Shown here one piece after another: positions 44,280-52,961 of a stretch of 64,000 nucleotides of DNA. Both the position numbers and the translations under genes were made by a program. The notes beneath the pieces are model-generated. The model saw nothing but the letters and a program-made list of their open reading frames with translations. It was not told the origin of the DNA and ran no database searches. Positions within the stretch are counted from its first letter, which is position 1; each line of letters opens with the position of its first letter. The stretch comes from Massilia sp. IC2-278. GTDB taxonomy: Bacteria > Pseudomonadota > Gammaproteobacteria > Burkholderiales > Burkholderiaceae_D. Where the stretch lies: contig NZ_JAJFES010000003.1 of the NCBI RefSeq assembly GCF_020708045.1, positions 1 through 64,000 on the forward strand, written 5' to 3'.

Positions 44280-44382
44280 TCCTGCCTCTCGAATCCGGGT
44301 CGGCGCAAGGATACCGCAAGCGCCTGCCATGCAGGGAAGCAGTCCGCTATCATTCCATCTTCACAACAATAAGAGACCCATC

Positions 44383-45669
44383 ATGCGCCGCTGGACCAGC
44401 ACACTCGCCTTCTTCGCCCTCGTTTTGATCGGTGCCGCTGCCCACGCGGCCGAACCGCGCACCCTCCTGCTCACCGCCGACCGCGTCTGGACCGGCGATG
44501 GCCAGGCCCGCGCCGGCTGGGCAGTGTTGGTCAGCGACGGCCGCATCAAGGTGGTCGGCCCGCTTGAGAAGATCGCCGTCCCGGTCGACGCTGAGCGCAT
44601 CGCCCTGCCCGGCAAGACCTTGATCCCTGGCCTGATCGACCTGCACTCGCACGTGCTGCTCCACCCGTACAACGAAACCACCTGGGACGACCAGGTGATC
44701 AAGGAACAGGTCGAGTACCGCACCCTCCTCGCCGGCAAGCACGCGAAAGACACGCTGCAGGCCGGCTTCACCACCCTGCGCGACCTCGGCACCGAAGGCG
44801 CCAACTATGCCGACGTCGGCGTCAAGCGCGCCATCGAAGGGGGTGTGATCGACGGCCCGCGCCTGCTGATCGCGACGAAAGCCATCGTGGCCAGCTTCAG
44901 CTACGGCCCGGCCGAGCGCAGCTACCGTCCCGACATGGAGATCCCCTACGGCGCCCAGCCGGCCACCGGCGTCGATGAGGTGACGAAGGCGGTGCGCGAA
45001 CAGGCCTCGCACGGCGCCGACTGGATCAAGTTCTACGCCGACTACCGCACCGGCGTCGACGGCAGCAGCCGCCCGACCTTTACCATCGAGGAGATGAAGG
45101 CGATGGTGGCTACGGCCCACGTCACCGGGCGCAAGGTGGCGGCGCACGCCAGTACCGACGAGGCGATCCGCATGGCGGTGCTGGCCGGCGTTGACACCAT
45201 TGAGCATGGCTATGGCGCGAGCGAGGCGACGTTCAGGCTGATGAAGGAACGCGGCACGGCTTACATTCCGACCTTGACCGCGCCGGAAGCGATCGGCGAA
45301 TACTTCCAGAAGCATGTGCGCGGCGGGGAGCCGACGCCGTCGATGAAGGAAGCGGCGCGCGCGTTCGCGCTGGCGCGCAAGCTGGGAGTCGTGATCGGGA
45401 ATGGCAGCGATGTCGGCGTGTTCACGCACGGGACCAATGCGCGCGAGCTGGAATGGATGGTGCGGCTGGGGATGACGCCCACGGAGGCGCTGCGCGCGGC
45501 GACCTCGGTGGCCGGTGAGATTCTCGGCAAGGGCAAGGACCTGGGGCGGCTGGCGCCGGGGGCGCTGGCGGACGTGGTGGCGGTGGACGGCGATCCGACG
45601 GCGGATATCGCGGCCCTGCGCAAGGTGGGGTTCGTGATGAAGGGCGGGAAGGTCTACCGCAAGCCGTAG
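44383..45669 (+). CDS. Secreted amidohydrolase (imidazolonepropionase-like)
   Basis: This 428-residue metal-dependent hydrolase has a signal peptide (1-22, ending AAAHA). Metal-binding elements are all present: HSH (His88, His90) in IDLHSH, Lys in WIKFYAD, His in AAHAST, His in EHGYG and Asp in NGSDVG. The overall arrangement matches the periplasmic Xaa-Pro dipeptidase/imidazolonepropionase-like group; the substrate is unclear. Start 44383 is the only one that begins with the signal peptide. The stop TAG is part of the GTAG head of a degenerate REP-like element. Confidence 0.92.
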   Translation: MRRWTSTLAFFALVLIGAAAHAAEPRTLLLTADRVWTGDGQARAGWAVLVSDGRIKVVGPLEKIAVPVDAERIALPGKTLIPGLIDLHSHVLLHPYNETTWDDQVIKEQVEYRTLLAGKHAKDTLQAGFTTLRDLGTEGANYADVGVKRAIEGGVIDGPRLLIATKAIVASFSYGPAERSYRPDMEIPYGAQPATGVDEVTKAVREQASHGADWIKFYADYRTGVDGSSRPTFTIEEMKAMVATAHVTGRKVAAHASTDEAIRMAVLAGVDTIEHGYGASEATFRLMKERGTAYIPTLTAPEAIGEYFQKHVRGGEPTPSMKEAARAFALARKLGVVIGNGSDVGVFTHGTNARELEWMVRLGMTPTEALRAATSVAGEILGKGKDLGRLAPGALADVVAVDGDPTADIAALRKVGFVMKGGKVYRKP

Positions 45670-45895
45670 GGTGAGTTGTCGAACGAACCATGTACACGGC
45701 GAACATGTACGGATACGCGTGGTGGGTACAAGTACCCACCCTACATTGCTTATCGATACGCATATGCCCGACCGCGTGGACTCGGGAGTCCACCCTACGA
45801 GATACCGGTAGGGTGGGTTCTCGAACCCACCATTGCGCATGACGGCCATGCATGCGCACGCCCGGTGGTATAAGCACCCACCCACATTGGTGCAG
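45666..45895. repeat. Cluster of five REP-like palindromes
   Basis: From left to right: a degenerate plus-oriented copy (45666-45690), a minus copy (stem 45722-45739, CTAC 45741-45744), a minus copy (stem 45776-45793, CTAC 45795-45798), a plus copy (GTAG 45808, stem 45813-45830), and a degenerate minus copy (about 45858-45895). Each stem has a different inner sequence (ggtac, ggactc, gggttc), so they are family members and not tandem duplicates. Confidence 0.8.
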
Positions 45896-46059
45896 CACCG
45901 CACCACCGTCTGTCATCCATTTTATTGATATCCGCCATCAACACTGCCATCAATAAACCATATGACGGTCATTCACCGACCTGCGGATATCCACAATATC
46001 CACGCCGGTGCGTTTTTGTGATGATCCTCTTCACCATCAACCTCTCGAGAAGAGTTGTC
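45896..46059 (+). promoter_or_regulatory. dctA upstream region with inverted repeat
   Basis: With the preceding palindrome cluster this completes a 390-base gap. Arms gatatccgc (45927-45935) and gcggatatc (45983-45991) are inverted, and atatccac is repeated directly at about 45987-46003. These could bind a dctA regulator. No clear -35/-10 pair is visible. Confidence 0.35.
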
Positions 46060-47376
46060 ATGAAAAAGCCATTTTATAAAATCCTGTACGTACAGGTTCT
46101 GTTCGCCATCGTGCTGGGCGTCCTGCTGGGCGTGTTCCATCCCGAGCTCGGCGAGAAGATGAAGCCTTTGGGAGACGGCTTCATCAAACTGATCAAGATG
46201 ATCATCGCACCGGTCATCTTCTGCACCGTGGTGGCGGGTATCGCCGGCATGCAGGACATGAAAAAAGTCGGCCGCGTCGGCGGCAAGGCCCTGCTCTACT
46301 TCGAAGTCGTGTCGACCTTCGCACTGGTGATCGGCCTGCTGGTGGCGAACATCGCCAAGCCGGGCGCCGGCTTCAACGTCGACGTCGCCCACCTCGATAC
46401 CAAGGCCATCGCCCAGTACACCGAGAAAGCCTCGCACCAGAGCACGGTCGAGTTCATCATGAACATCATCCCGAACACCTTCGTCGATGCCTTCGCCAAG
46501 GGCGACATCCTGCAGGTGCTCTTGATCGCGATCCTGTTCGGCGTGGCCCTGTCGATGCTGGGTGAGCGCGGCCGTCCGATGACCAAGATCATCGACGACT
46601 TCTCGCACGTGATCTTCGGTGTCGTGAACATCGTCATGAAACTGGCCCCGATCGGCGCGTTCGGCGCGATGGCCTTCACCATCGGCAAATACGGCCTGGC
46701 CTCGCTGGTCCCGCTGGCAAAGCTGATGGGTTCGTTCTACCTGACCTGCGGCCTGTTCGTCGTCGTCGTGCTCGGCTTCATCGCCAAGATGACCGGCTTC
46801 TCGATCTTCAAGTTCATCGGCTACATCAAGGAAGAACTGCTGATCGTGCTCGGCACCAGCTCGTCGGAATCGGCCCTGCCGGCCCTGATGCGCAAGCTCG
46901 AAAAGCTGGGCTGCTCGAAGTCGGTGGTGGGCCTGGTGGTCCCGACCGGTTACTCGTTCAACCTGGACGGCACCAACATCTACATGACCATGGCCGCCCT
47001 GTTCGTTGCCCAGGCAACCAACACCGACCTGACGCTGACCCAGGAACTGACCATCCTCGCCGTGGCGATGCTGACCTCGAAAGGCGCATCGGGCATCACC
47101 GGCGCCGGCTTCATCACCCTGGCGGCAACGCTGGCCGTGGTCCCGACCATCCCGGTGGCCGGCATGGCGCTGATCCTCGGCATCGACCGCTTCATGAGCG
47201 AATGCCGCGCCCTGACCAACTTCGTCGGCAACGGCGTGGCCTCGGTGGTGGTGTCGAAGTGGGAAAAGGAACTCGACCACGACCGCATGAACGCCGTCCT
47301 GAACGGCACCTACGTCGAGCCGGCCGAGTCGATCGACCCGGTCACCGGCACCCCGACCCTGCAAAAGGCGGCCTGA
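46060..47376 (+). CDS. dctA: C4-dicarboxylate transporter DctA
   Basis: This 438-residue cation symporter of the DAACS family imports succinate, fumarate and malate across the inner membrane. Family motifs are clear: the Ser-rich re-entrant loop [20 protein letters not shown], the unwound TM7 segment [14 protein letters not shown], and [16 protein letters not shown] start at ATG 46060 ([12 protein letters not shown]), the usual DctA N-terminus, although the frame is open to 45925. It is monocistronic, with a strong terminator 20 bases after the stop. Confidence 0.97.
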   Translation: MKKPFYKILYVQVLFAIVLGVLLGVFHPELGEKMKPLGDGFIKLIKMIIAPVIFCTVVAGIAGMQDMKKVGRVGGKALLYFEVVSTFALVIGLLVANIAKPGAGFNVDVAHLDTKAIAQYTEKASHQSTVEFIMNIIPNTFVDAFAKGDILQVLLIAILFGVALSMLGERGRPMTKIIDDFSHVIFGVVNIVMKLAPIGAFGAMAFTIGKYGLASLVPLAKLMGSFYLTCGLFVVVVLGFIAKMTGFSIFKFIGYIKEELLIVLGTSSSESALPALMRKLEKLGCSKSVVGLVVPTGYSFNLDGTNIYMTMAALFVAQATNTDLTLTQELTILAVAMLTSKGASGITGAGFITLAATLAVVPTIPVAGMALILGIDRFMSECRALTNFVGNGVASVVVSKWEKELDHDRMNAVLNGTYVEPAESIDPVTGTPTLQKAA

Positions 47377-47395
47377 TTGCCCTCCGCAGTACAGG

Positions 47396-47423
47396 AAAAC
47401 CGCGCTCCGGCGCGGTTTTTTTT
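47396..47423 (+). terminator. Rho-independent terminator of dctA
   Basis: Stem aaaaccgcgc / gcgcggtttt with a 4-base loop is followed by T to give a run of eight. The A-rich left arm gives four T on the other strand, so it may also stop the convergent LysR-type gene. Confidence 0.92.
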
Positions 47424-47433
47424 CGTCCCTGCC

Positions 47434-48360
47434 CTATACCGTGAACTGCGCCGCCAGCCCCAGTGCGCGAAAACGTGCAGCGACGAAGTCGACGAACACG
47501 CGCGTCTTGGCCGGCAGCAGCTTGCGGCTCGAGTAGTACAGGAACAGCGGTCCCGCCTCCACGTACCAGTCGGGCAGGATGCGCACCAGCTCGCCGCTAT
47601 CGAGCAGCGGCCGCGCATGCGGCGCCGGCAGCACCGCCACGCCCAGGCCGGCCGCCGCGGCGCGCGCCATCGCTTCGGGATCGTCGAACACTGCCACCGG
47701 CCGGAACTCGGCCGCCGCTTCCTGGCCGTCGGCCGTGCGCAGGGTCCAGCTTTGCAGGCGGCCGCTGCGGATCGAGCGGCGCGCGATGCCGTCGTGGCCG
47801 GCCAACTCGTCCGGATGGCTTGGGGCCGGATGCTGTGCGAGATACGCCGGCGCCGCCGCCACCAGCAGCCGCACCCGCGCCAGTTCGCGCGCCACTACGC
47901 CCTGGGTCAATTCGACGCCGCCACCGATGGCCACGTCGAAGCCCTCGGCAATCAAATCGACCTGGCGGTTCTCGAAGTGCAGGTCGGGCACGACGCCCGG
48001 ATGCAGGCGGTGGAATTCCTCCAGCAGCGGCACGACGTGCATGCGCCCGACCGCCGGCGCCAACGCCACCTTCAACGGCCCGGATGGCTCGCCCGCGCCC
48101 TCGCGCACCACGTCGATTGCCTGGGCGATCCGGTGCCAGGCCGGTCCGACCTCGCGCAGGAACTGTTCGCCCTCCTCGGTCAGGCCGAGCTTGCGCGTGC
48201 TGCGCTGGAACAGGCGCACGCCCAGGCTCGCTTCCAGGCGCGCGACGTTCTTGCTGACCCCGGCTGGGCTGAGGCCGAGCCGGCGCGCCGCCGCGGAAAA
48301 GCTGCCGGCTTCGGCGCTGTGGATGAAGGAATCGAGGTGAGCAAAGGGGTCGATGTTCAT
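47434..48360 (-). CDS. LysR-family transcriptional regulator
   Basis: This 308-residue regulator has an N-terminal winged helix (about 6-65, with GSFSAAARRLGLSPAGVSKNVARLE and LFQRSTRKLGLT) and a substrate-binding domain of the periplasmic-binding-protein fold (about 90-295). The DNA-binding domain belongs to the large CrgA/AaeR-type group that often controls a divergent oxidoreductase. It is divergent from the SDR gene at 48487, which is the probable target, and an inverted repeat lies in the gap. Confidence 0.94.
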   Translation of the reverse strand: MNIDPFAHLDSFIHSAEAGSFSAAARRLGLSPAGVSKNVARLEASLGVRLFQRSTRKLGLTEEGEQFLREVGPAWHRIAQAIDVVREGAGEPSGPLKVALAPAVGRMHVVPLLEEFHRLHPGVVPDLHFENRQVDLIAEGFDVAIGGGVELTQGVVARELARVRLLVAAAPAYLAQHPAPSHPDELAGHDGIARRSIRSGRLQSWTLRTADGQEAAAEFRPVAVFDDPEAMARAAAAGLGVAVLPAPHARPLLDSGELVRILPDWYVEAGPLFLYYSSRKLLPAKTRVFVDFVAARFRALGLAAQFTV

Positions 48361-48395
48361 CGGCGGCCTCGTTGGGAAAGCCTGGATTCTATACC

Positions 48396-48440
48396 CCAGG
48401 TTGAAACTGATCGCCCAGCAAGCTGTCTAGTTACAACTGG
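48396..48440. promoter_or_regulatory. Candidate LysR-type operator
   Basis: Imperfect inverted arms ccaggttgaaact (48396-48408) and agttacaactgg (48429-48440) lie 20 bases apart in the 126-base LysR/SDR gap. Their position is suitable for control of both genes. Confidence 0.45.
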
Positions 48441-48486
48441 CGCTATCAACCATACTTGGTTTCCCGACCACCCACAGGAGCACGAC

Positions 48487-49230
48487 ATGAGCACCCCACT
48501 GCAGGACAAAATCGCTTTCATCAACGGCGGCTCGCGCGGCATCGGCGCCGCCATTGCCCGCCGCCTGGCGCATGACGGCGCCGTCGTCGCCCTCACCTAC
48601 CGCGATTCCGCCGCCGCGGCCGAGGCGCTGGCCGCCGACATCGAGGCCGCCGGCGGACGCGCCCTGGCCCTGCGCTGCGACGCCGCCGACCCGGCCTCGC
48701 TGCGTGACGCCATCGACAGCGTCGCCGCGCAACTCGGCCGCATCGACATCCTTGTCAACAATGCCGGCGTCTTCCGCGCCGGCACCATCGACAGCGCGAC
48801 GCTCGAGGATTTCGACTACACCGTCGGCATCAACGTGCGCTCGGTCTTCGCTGCCAGCCAGGCCGCGCTGCGCCACATGCCGCAGGGCGGGCGCATCGTC
48901 AACATCAGCAGCACGAATGCCTTGCGCATGCCGATGGCAGGCGCGGCGCTGTACGCGATGAGCAAGTCGGCGCTGACCGGCCTGGTGAAGGGACTCGCGC
49001 ACGACCTGGCGCCGCGCGGCATCACGATCAACAACGTGCTGCCCGGCCCGGTGGACACCGACATGAACCCGGAAAACAACGACTTCGGCCAGTCGCTGCA
49101 CAGCTTCATGGCGCTGCAGCGCCATGGCCGGCCCGAGGAAGTGGCGGGCATGGTGGCGTACCTGGCGAGTGCGGAAGCGGCTTTCGTCACCGGCGCCGAC
49201 CTGCTGATCGACGGCGGATTCGCCGCCTGA
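48487..49230 (+). CDS. SDR-family oxidoreductase
   Basis: This 247-residue classical short-chain dehydrogenase has NGGSRGIG as the cofactor motif (Asn-Gly in place of the usual Thr-Gly), NNAGVF, catalytic Ser in ISSTNALR and YAMSK as YxxxK. The C-terminal LIDGGFAA ending is typical. It resembles 3-oxoacyl-ACP reductase-like enzymes of unknown substrate. The ATG has AGGAG 6 bases upstream; the frame extends far upstream but that part is antisense to the LysR gene. It is probably activated or repressed by that regulator. Confidence 0.93.
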   Translation: MSTPLQDKIAFINGGSRGIGAAIARRLAHDGAVVALTYRDSAAAAEALAADIEAAGGRALALRCDAADPASLRDAIDSVAAQLGRIDILVNNAGVFRAGTIDSATLEDFDYTVGINVRSVFAASQAALRHMPQGGRIVNISSTNALRMPMAGAALYAMSKSALTGLVKGLAHDLAPRGITINNVLPGPVDTDMNPENNDFGQSLHSFMALQRHGRPEEVAGMVAYLASAEAAFVTGADLLIDGGFAA

Positions 49231-49326
49231 GGCAATCCTGGCGGGCCGGGCGCGCCGCACGTGGAAATGCTAAGATCGATTGACTGAAACACAAGATCGA
49301 CGTGTATCACACGAAAGGACACCGGC

Positions 49327-50142
49327 ATGAGCAGCTCCACTACGGCGCACGACTTCGACGCAGCCATCGCCCTGGCAAGCATTGGCGACAACGAGGCGCA
49401 AGGCCAGACCCACCCCGCCTATGGCAACATGGTCGGCCCCTTCGGCGGCGTCATCGCCGCCACCCTGCTGAACGCGGTCATGCGCCACCCCGAGTTGCTG
49501 GGCGAACCGGTGTCGCAGACCGTCCACTTCGCCGCCCCGATCGCCGACGGCGCCTTCACGGTGCAGACGCGCGTGATGCGCACCAACCGCACCACCCAGC
49601 ACTGGCATGTGGAGCTGATCCAGAACGGCGAGGTCGCCGCCTTTGCCACGGCGGTGACCGCCGTGCGCCGCGAAACCTGGTCCGCCCTCGATGCGCGCTT
49701 TCCCGAAGTGCCGCCGGCCAGCAGCATCGCACCTTCGCCGCACATCGCCCGCGCCGCCTGGACCGGCCGCTACGAAATGCGCTTCATCGACGGCGCACCC
49801 GGCGCGCCCGACACCCACAGCGACAGCTCGCAGTCGACCATGTGGATCCGCGACACGCCCGAGCGCCCGCTCGACTACCTGTCGCTGGCGGCCCTGTGCG
49901 ATGCCTTTTATCCGCGCATCTTCGTGCGCCGCCCGAAGTGGGTGCCGATCGGGACCGTGGCGCTGACCACCTTCTTCCATGCCGATGCCGCCCAGCTGGC
50001 CGCGCAAGGCAGCGCGCCCCTGCTCGGCGTGGCGCGTGCCCAGCGCTTCGGGAATGGCTTCTTCGACCAGAGCGCGGAGATGTGGAACGAGCATGGCGAA
50101 CTGCTGGCGACCAGCCACCAAGTGGTGTACTTCAAGGAATAA
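49327..50142 (+). CDS. Thioesterase family protein (double hotdog)
   Basis: This 271-residue protein has two hotdog-like halves, as in TesB-type acyl-CoA thioesterases. The N-terminal half contains NMVGPFGGVIAATLLNAV (long helix and Asn-rich loop) and the C-terminal half contains LSLAALCDAFYPRIF and WNEHGELLATSHQVVYFKE. It has no signal peptide. AAAGGA precedes the ATG. It probably hydrolyses acyl-CoAs; chain-length preference is unknown. It stands between the SDR gene and the DUF4124-like gene on the same strand, with gaps of 96 and about 200 bases. Confidence 0.85.
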   Translation: MSSSTTAHDFDAAIALASIGDNEAQGQTHPAYGNMVGPFGGVIAATLLNAVMRHPELLGEPVSQTVHFAAPIADGAFTVQTRVMRTNRTTQHWHVELIQNGEVAAFATAVTAVRRETWSALDARFPEVPPASSIAPSPHIARAAWTGRYEMRFIDGAPGAPDTHSDSSQSTMWIRDTPERPLDYLSLAALCDAFYPRIFVRRPKWVPIGTVALTTFFHADAAQLAAQGSAPLLGVARAQRFGNGFFDQSAEMWNEHGELLATSHQVVYFKE

Positions 50143-50344
50143 GCCGGCCGCGCCCTAGCAACATGGCCCCAAGGATTTTCCTGCAAACGATAACTTGCTG
50201 ATATCATTTGCTGAATATTTCTGCGTGGAAATTCGGGCCCGACAGATGCCGGGGCCCTGCTTTCCGTTCGCCCCTTGGATCCTTGCCGGAGCATTCGTGC
50301 GCCTTCCTTTCTTGCCATCCGTTTTCCCACTCCTTTCCACCCCG

Positions 50345-51745
50345 ATGCGCGCCGCCGCGATACTGGCCGCGCTGGCGAGCGCAGCCTTGATCACCGTGCC
50401 CGGCCCGGCGTATGCTGCCGAGCGCGTCTACCGCTGTACCGATAGCGACGGCAAGGTCAGCTTCCAGGGGCAGCCTTGCGCGGGCGCGCCGCCCTCCGCC
50501 CGCCAGCCGCAGCCGCAGCGTGTCTATGTGCCGGCCCCCGATCTGCCGTCCGCGTTTTCGGGCAGCCAGCCTGGAGCGGGCGCGTCCCTCCCCGCCGGGC
50601 CCACGCCGGAGATGAAAAACTGGGCCGCAGGGGCGGACGTTATCGTGGTCTCGGGCTATACCTCCTCGTCAAGCATGGTGCAGGTCGACGTCGCCCACAC
50701 TGCGCGGCCGGTGCTGCTCGTCCTTACCGCCTACGAAAGCGCGGGCTGGAAGGTGGTGGCGGCGCCCGGAACGCGCATCAAGGCGGTGATCGCGGCTGTG
50801 TACAGTGGCCATGGCCGACCCGAGGTGTCGGCGCCGCCCGGTGTGCCAGTCCAGGTCGACCAGCTGCCCTATGCCTACGAAACCCAGAACGTCAAGTTCC
50901 GCGAACTGCTGAAGGCGCTGAACGCCCGGTACGGCGTCGAACGCGTGCTCGGCTTGCGCGGCGCCTACCACCTGCCGGGGCGGGTGACGGTGAGCGGCCC
51001 CTTCGCGTCCGATCCCGCCTTGTCGCTGGCGGGCGTGCGCCCCGAAGCGCCGGCGCTGCGCTTCGACTTCGACCTCGTCAGCGTCGACGGCCGGCGCCTG
51101 CCTTTCACGAACACCGGCCCCAGGGACGGCAAACGCTACACCGGCGTCATACGCGGCGGCACGCTGTCCGGACTGAGCGGCCCGGCGGCGGTGCGCGAAG
51201 ACGGACGCGAAGCCTATTACCTCGAGGGCAACGGCGGCACCTTGGTCTGGGCGCCCGAAGGCATGGGCGGACGCAAGGAAAAAGTCCTGATACCGCCCGG
51301 CTTGCCGCCGCTGTCCTGGGGCGCGGGCCTCGCCTGGGACACGCGCAAAGGCGTGCTGGCCATCGTTTCGTTCGGCGGCGAAGGCTATTTCTACCGCTAC
51401 GACACCCGGCGCCGCCAATGGATCGACGCGCGCTCGCTGCAGAACCGCGACCTGATGAGCCTTTCGCTGGATGCGAAAACCGGAGGCTACGTGGCCATTT
51501 CCCAGGCCGTCGAACTGGTGCGCTTCAATGAACGTGGCGAACTGGAAGACGTGCAGCCCCTGAAAGACCTGCTTTCCGACCTGGGCAGCACCTACGACCG
51601 GGGCAACCGGCGCCCCGAGGGCTTGTACGCCGTGGCCGACGGCGCTGCCTGCGCCGTGGTCAACGTGGGCAACGGTACCGTGACCCACATCTGGACCTAC
51701 GACGAACGCACGCGCAAGGCGCAGTTGACCTACAAGGCCGAGTGA
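50345..51745 (+). CDS. Secreted DUF4124-like protein with a large unknown domain
   Basis: Starting at ATG 50345, the protein is 466 residues with a signal peptide (about 1-24, ending GPAYA). The DUF4124-like segment VYRCTDSDGKVSFQGQPC follows at once, then a Pro-rich linker. From about 85 onward there is a large domain rich in beta-strand and Gly/Asp that I do not recognise; the later part (LVWAPEG, LAWDTRKGVLAIVSFGGEGYFYRYD, LMSLSLDAKTGGYVAIS) resembles propeller blades. An in-frame GTG at 50297 has GGAG 6 bases upstream and is an alternative start. Function is unknown; envelope location is expected. Confidence 0.8.
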   Translation: MRAAAILAALASAALITVPGPAYAAERVYRCTDSDGKVSFQGQPCAGAPPSARQPQPQRVYVPAPDLPSAFSGSQPGAGASLPAGPTPEMKNWAAGADVIVVSGYTSSSSMVQVDVAHTARPVLLVLTAYESAGWKVVAAPGTRIKAVIAAVYSGHGRPEVSAPPGVPVQVDQLPYAYETQNVKFRELLKALNARYGVERVLGLRGAYHLPGRVTVSGPFASDPALSLAGVRPEAPALRFDFDLVSVDGRRLPFTNTGPRDGKRYTGVIRGGTLSGLSGPAAVREDGREAYYLEGNGGTLVWAPEGMGGRKEKVLIPPGLPPLSWGAGLAWDTRKGVLAIVSFGGEGYFYRYDTRRRQWIDARSLQNRDLMSLSLDAKTGGYVAISQAVELVRFNERGELEDVQPLKDLLSDLGSTYDRGNRRPEGLYAVADGAACAVVNVGNGTVTHIWTYDERTRKAQLTYKAE

Positions 51746-51799
51746 GGCGATCCGGGACCGGTCCGCTATAGGGAATAGCTTTAAGAACAATATATTGCT

Positions 51800-51829
51800 A
51801 GTATGTGGAGAATATAACTTCCACATACT
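51800..51829 (+). promoter_or_regulatory. Perfect inverted repeat just before the S41 peptidase start
   Basis: Arms agtatgtgga (51800-51809) and tccacatact (51820-51829) are perfectly inverted with a 10-base AT-rich centre. They end 3 bases before the ATG. No ribosome-binding site is seen outside the repeat; the only GGAG lies at the end of the left arm. It could be an operator or an mRNA hairpin controlling translation. Confidence 0.6.
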
Positions 51830-51832
51830 GGC

Positions 51833-52840
51833 ATGATCAAATTCTTCAAGAGTGCAGCGATCGGCCTGGCGCTCGTCTCCTCGCTCGCCCACGCCGCCCC
51901 CGAAGCCCCGCTGACACCCCAGCAGCGCAGCCAGGCCATCGCCGACATCGCCACTGCCTTTGAGCAGACCTACATCTTCCCCGAGGTCGGCAGCGCCATC
52001 GCGCGCGATTTGCTTGCGCGGCGCGCGCGCGGTGAATACGACCACATCGAAGCCTCGCGCGAGCTGGCCGCGCTGCTGAGCAAGCACATCGACGCCATCA
52101 GCCACGACAAGCACACTGAGGTCGCCTACATCGAGGAAGACCAGCTGGCCGTGGCGCCGCCGGCCGATCCGGCCACGGTGCGCCAACGGGCCGCGGCCCG
52201 GCGCGCCAGGGCCAAGGCCGCCAACTACGGCTTCGCCGCGCCGCAGCGCCTGGACGGCAACATCGCCCTGGTCCGCTTCGACAGCTTTTATCCGCCCGCC
52301 GAGGCCGCGCCCTTCGTGCACGCGCTGATGAGCGACCTGGCCGATACCGACGCCCTGGTCCTCGACCTGCGCGAAAACGGCGGCGGCGCGGCCCAGCTCA
52401 TCCCGGTGCTGGCCAGCTACCTGTTCGACGAGCAGCCGGTCCATCTCTACGACACGCTCGACCGCCGCCTCGGCACCCGCAGCGAAGCCTGGACCGCCCC
52501 GGCATTGACCGGCGCCCGCTTCGGCGGCAAGAAGCCGGTCTATATCCTGACGAGCGCCGGCACCATCTCGGCCGCCGAGAACCTGGCCTATACCCTGCAA
52601 AAACTGGGCCGCGCCACCGTGGTCGGCGAGCGCACCGCCGGCGCGGCGCACGGCTCCTACGGCAAGCCGGTCAGCAGCCACCTGGTGCCGATGGTGGCCA
52701 GCCGCCGCATCATCCACGCAGTCACGAAAAGCGACTGGGACCGTAGCGGCGTGCTGCCCGACATCCAGGCGCCGGCCGGGGAAGCGCTGGCCGTTGCGCT
52801 GGCGCGGGCCAGGGCCGGCATCGCCAGGGCCGCGCCTTGA
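51833..52840 (+). CDS. Secreted S41-family peptidase
   Basis: This 335-residue protein of the IRBP-like/C-terminal processing protease family has a signal peptide (1-21). An N-terminal helical domain (about 25-130) precedes the S41 core (about 140-320), with LVLDLRENGGGA and the catalytic segment TSAGTISAAE, where Ser246 is the probable nucleophile. No PDZ domain is present, as in the shorter IRBP-like members. The target is unknown. A perfect inverted repeat abuts the start codon. Confidence 0.88.
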   Translation: MIKFFKSAAIGLALVSSLAHAAPEAPLTPQQRSQAIADIATAFEQTYIFPEVGSAIARDLLARRARGEYDHIEASRELAALLSKHIDAISHDKHTEVAYIEEDQLAVAPPADPATVRQRAAARRARAKAANYGFAAPQRLDGNIALVRFDSFYPPAEAAPFVHALMSDLADTDALVLDLRENGGGAAQLIPVLASYLFDEQPVHLYDTLDRRLGTRSEAWTAPALTGARFGGKKPVYILTSAGTISAAENLAYTLQKLGRATVVGERTAGAAHGSYGKPVSSHLVPMVASRRIIHAVTKSDWDRSGVLPDIQAPAGEALAVALARARAGIARAAP

Positions 52841-52961
52841 AGCGCGCACGGGTCCGGCGCATCGTATCGTGCGCCGGCTGGTAGCCCCTCCCGCCTTGGT
52901 GTAAGCTTTTTCAGTTCTGTCAGCATTCCGGCAGCGTTCGCCTGTCCCGACAGGAGGCCTC

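Noticed and set aside
45666..45895. CRISPR array
   Set aside because: The repeats are short palindromes in mixed orientation with varying stems and irregular spacing, and no cas genes are present.
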